This document shows, piece after piece, positions 62,499 through 64,000 of a stretch of 64,000 nt of DNA (positions are counted from its first letter, which is position 1; each line of letters opens with the position of its first letter). The stretch lies in NCBI RefSeq assembly GCF_002159665.1, contig NZ_NFJC01000001.1, positions 372,001 to 436,000 of the forward strand. Reading direction: 5' to 3'. The DNA comes from Desulfovibrio sp. An276 (lineage in GTDB: Bacteria > Desulfobacterota > Desulfovibrionia > Desulfovibrionales > Desulfovibrionaceae). Both the position numbers and the translations under genes were made by a program. The notes under the pieces were generated by a model. The model made no database searches. It was not told the DNA's origin and saw only the letters and a list, made by a program, of their open reading frames with translations.

Positions 62499-63167
62499 AT
62501 GCTCATATCTCCCTGGATGACCACTGAAGCCATCAGTGTCCAGCCTGACACATCCCTTTCCAGATGTCAGAAGCTCATGAAGGAGCACGGCGTCCGTCGT
62601 CTTCCTGTAGTCGATGACAGCAATCGTGTTATTGGCATTATCTCCGACCGTGATGTCAAAAGTGCTTCCCCTTCCAAGGCAACATCGCTTGAAGTGCACG
62701 AAATTCAGTACCTTCTTGCAGAAGTGAAGGCCAAGGATATCATGACGTCCAACCCCATCTGCGTGAAAAGCAACGAGAGCATCTCCAAGGTCGCCCTCAT
62801 TATGCTTGACAAGAAGATTGGGGGCATGCCCGTAGTGGATGATGACAATCACCTGCTTGGCATCATTACCGATCAGGATGTCTTCAGGGTACTTGTAACC
62901 ATTGGCGGCGCCCGCGATCCTGGCATAGAGCTTACAGTAGAGACAAGCCAGGAACCTGGTTCCCTTGCCCGCGTCTTTGACATAGTCCGCAAGAACAAGG
63001 GGCGCATCGTCTCGGTCATGACAGCCTACCTTGCCAATGGCAACCGCCACGTGTTCATTCGTCTGCGTCCCTTTGAGGACGAGTCCGCCAGCGCTTCCCT
63101 GAAGGAAGCTTTGGAAACACAGACAAACCTGCTTGAATGGACAATATGTTCCGGGATGGCAGACTAG
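62499..63167 (+). CDS. CBS-pair and ACT-domain protein
   Basis: Two CBS domains (about residues 4-60 and 75-135) bind adenine nucleotides; RRLPVVDDSNRVIGIISDRDV and GGMPVVDDDNHLLGIITDQDV are their signatures. A C-terminal ACT domain follows (TSQEPGSLARVFDIVRKNKGRIVSVMT), which usually binds amino acids. There is no catalytic domain, so it is likely a regulatory sensor of energy or amino-acid state. The open frame further upstream is not family-like. Its neighbour is dsrC, but they are separated by a palindrome. Confidence 0.87.
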   Translation: MLISPWMTTEAISVQPDTSLSRCQKLMKEHGVRRLPVVDDSNRVIGIISDRDVKSASPSKATSLEVHEIQYLLAEVKAKDIMTSNPICVKSNESISKVALIMLDKKIGGMPVVDDDNHLLGIITDQDVFRVLVTIGGARDPGIELTVETSQEPGSLARVFDIVRKNKGRIVSVMTAYLANGNRHVFIRLRPFEDESASASLKEALETQTNLLEWTICSGMAD

Positions 63168-63298
63168 GGCTAAAACTTTTCCATTCTTTGCCCTTGCCAT
63201 ACGCTTGCCTTTGTGGCAATGTCTGCTGAAGAAAATTTCCGGGGTATTGTGTTCTTGTCAACATGCCCCGTTTCAAGGCAGTAATGCTCAAACTGCTT

Positions 63299-63326
63299 GT
63301 GCAAATCCTTAGAATTTGCACTTTTT
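63299..63326 (+). terminator. Inverted repeat between CBS-ACT gene and dsrC
   Basis: GTGCAAAT (63299-63306) and ATTTGCAC (63314-63321) are perfect 8-base arms around CCTTAGA, followed by TTTTT. It may end the CBS-ACT transcript, or the arms may be an operator for dsrC. A second small hairpin, GTCGGA/TCCGAC, lies closer to dsrC. Confidence 0.55.
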
Positions 63327-63419
63327 AAGAGCTGAAATCAATTGCTTGTCGGAGTCGTTCCGACTGGTGCAACCCAGGATCAAGGATCCTGCTTTTCATG
63401 AAGTCCAAGGAGGACACGC

Positions 63420-63737
63420 ATGGCTGAAGTTCAATTCCAAGGCAAAACATTCGAAGTTGATGAGGACGGCTTCCTTCTCCACTTCGAGGACTGGTGCCCG
63501 GAATGGCTCGAATATGTGAAAGAGTCTGAAGGCATCAAAGAAATCACCGCCGATCATCAGAAAATCCTCGACTTCCTGCAGGATTACTACAAGAAGAACG
63601 GTATCGCACCCATGGTCCGTATTCTCTCCAAGAATACTGGTTACAAGCTGAAGGAAGTTTACGAGCTCTTTCCTTCCGGCCCCGGCAAGGGCGCCTGCAA
63701 AATGGCAGGCCTTCCCAAGCCCACTGGCTGTGTGTAG
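63420..63737 (+). CDS. dsrC: DsrC: dissimilatory sulfite reductase sulfur-carrier protein
   Basis: The 105-residue DsrC/TusE-family protein carries sulfur from DsrAB as a trisulfide. The C-terminal arm has both conserved cysteines, at residues 93 and 104, in GACKMAGLPKPTGCV. The start MAEVQFQGKTFEVDEDGFL is typical. Two cysteines distinguish it from TusE-only relatives and support a sulfite-reducing lifestyle. It is a single gene with its own terminator; dsrAB is not in this window. Confidence 0.97.
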   Translation: MAEVQFQGKTFEVDEDGFLLHFEDWCPEWLEYVKESEGIKEITADHQKILDFLQDYYKKNGIAPMVRILSKNTGYKLKEVYELFPSGPGKGACKMAGLPKPTGCV

Positions 63738-63783
63738 GATTCAGCCCTTATTTTTTGACGGGGCTTTGCCCCGTCATATCAAT

Positions 63784-63817
63784 GCAAAAAGCCCCCTTCT
63801 GGGGCTTTTTGCTTTTC
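63784..63817 (+). terminator. Terminator of dsrC
   Basis: GCAAAAAGCCCC pairs with GGGGCTTTTTGC (12 bp) and ends in T-rich sequence. An upstream stem-loop (TGACGGGGC/GCCCCGTCA, 63756-63776) precedes it. Confidence 0.9.
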
Positions 63818-63856
63818 TGGCACTCCTGTGCTAAACGCGTACGGAAAATTATTGGG

Positions 63857-64000
63857 ATGAGCATTGTTGCGCATTCCCCGAGTCCGCAAAAACCAGATAC
63901 GAAAACAAAAAAGGGAGGGGCGCATCCTCTCCTGCTTGTCCGCAGGGAACTTGAGCGCCAATTTTGGGATGAAGCTTCATCACACCAGTCCGGACGACAG
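63857..64000 (+). CDS. Unknown protein, truncated by window edge
   Basis: From the ATG at 63857 the frame stays open to the last base (48 codons) and the product is cut by the edge. The start is Pro/Lys-rich, then HPLLLVRRELERQFWDEASS, which looks like real coding sequence but matches no family I know. The ribosome-binding site is weak. It could also be a chance open frame. Confidence 0.35.
   Translation, partial: MSIVAHSPSPQKPDTKTKKGGAHPLLLVRRELERQFWDEASSHQSGRQ

Noticed and set aside
1-64000. CRISPR arrays, rRNA genes, transposases or integrases
   Set aside because: No spaced direct repeats, rRNA signatures or recombinase motifs were seen.

Overview
The window looks like a chromosomal core segment of a sulfate- or sulfite-reducing deltaproteobacterium of the Desulfovibrio type. 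The markers are dsrC, desulfoferrodoxin, rubredoxin and rubredoxin:oxygen oxidoreductase, an NfnAB electron-bifurcating pair, RNase J, TrmFO and a GAK-type CofD relative. Gene density is high, base composition is moderate (mid-50s % G+C by eye), and most genes are housekeeping. I saw no prophage, insertion sequence, CRISPR array or rRNA. There is one tRNA (Val, GAC) and one SRP RNA.

Layout, left to right. 1-3086 (minus): DedA protein, HpcH/HpaI aldolase, NAD-dependent epimerase and a CMP-sugar synthetase cut by the edge, a probable acidic-sugar module. 3245-6628 (plus): an alpha/beta-hydrolase fold protein without its catalytic residues, a zinc alcohol dehydrogenase and a membrane-anchored protein of unknown function. 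6726-10056 (minus): RNase J and a TolC-family protein. 10370-14986 (plus): nfnA-nfnB, a PHP phosphatase and a tandem ABC ATPase. 15008-18907: a DapF-fold racemase, a vWA-OmpA envelope protein, a lipoprotein and a shikimate-kinase-like protein. 19269-28769 (plus): rpmH-rnpA-yidD-yidC-jag-mnmE, a DEDD exonuclease, a CofD-like protein, an RluA synthase, and a PhoU-like/Pit phosphate pair. 28892-30697 (minus): argD and dut. 30983-44636 (plus): trmFO, tRNA-Val, thrS-infC-rpmI-rplT-pheS-(small secreted protein)-pheT, merR-rpe-tkt-pgk and SRP RNA. 44642-53366 (minus): an amidohydrolase, a 2-hydroxyacid dehydrogenase, and the Tol-Pal locus tolQ-tolR-tolA-(repeat protein)-tolB-pal. 53513-57228: a TtcA-like protein, rpoZ, dnaJ, metF and a small protein. 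57465-64000: a phosphodiester glycosidase-like protein, dfx-rub, roo, a LarC-like protein, a CBS-ACT protein, dsrC and one edge-truncated ORF.

The genes fall into working groups: translation and tRNA modification (thrS to pheT, rnpA, mnmE, trmFO, RluA, TtcA), envelope assembly and stability (yidC/yidD, Tol-Pal, OmpA-like), central carbon flow (rpe, tkt, pgk), oxygen defence in an anaerobe (dfx-rub, roo), and redox or sulfur metabolism (nfnAB, dsrC).

The most unusual signal is a 5' leader element found three times (upstream of the CMP-sugar synthetase, RNase J and a lipoprotein gene). Each copy has an A-rich tract, the sequence GGAGGCGGCGC, an inner hairpin, and a closing GCGCYGAA just before the start codon. 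Other points of interest are an AUA start for infC, two enzymes lacking key catalytic residues, a Tol-locus protein with three 92-residue repeats, and a possible three-way-junction RNA upstream of rpmH.
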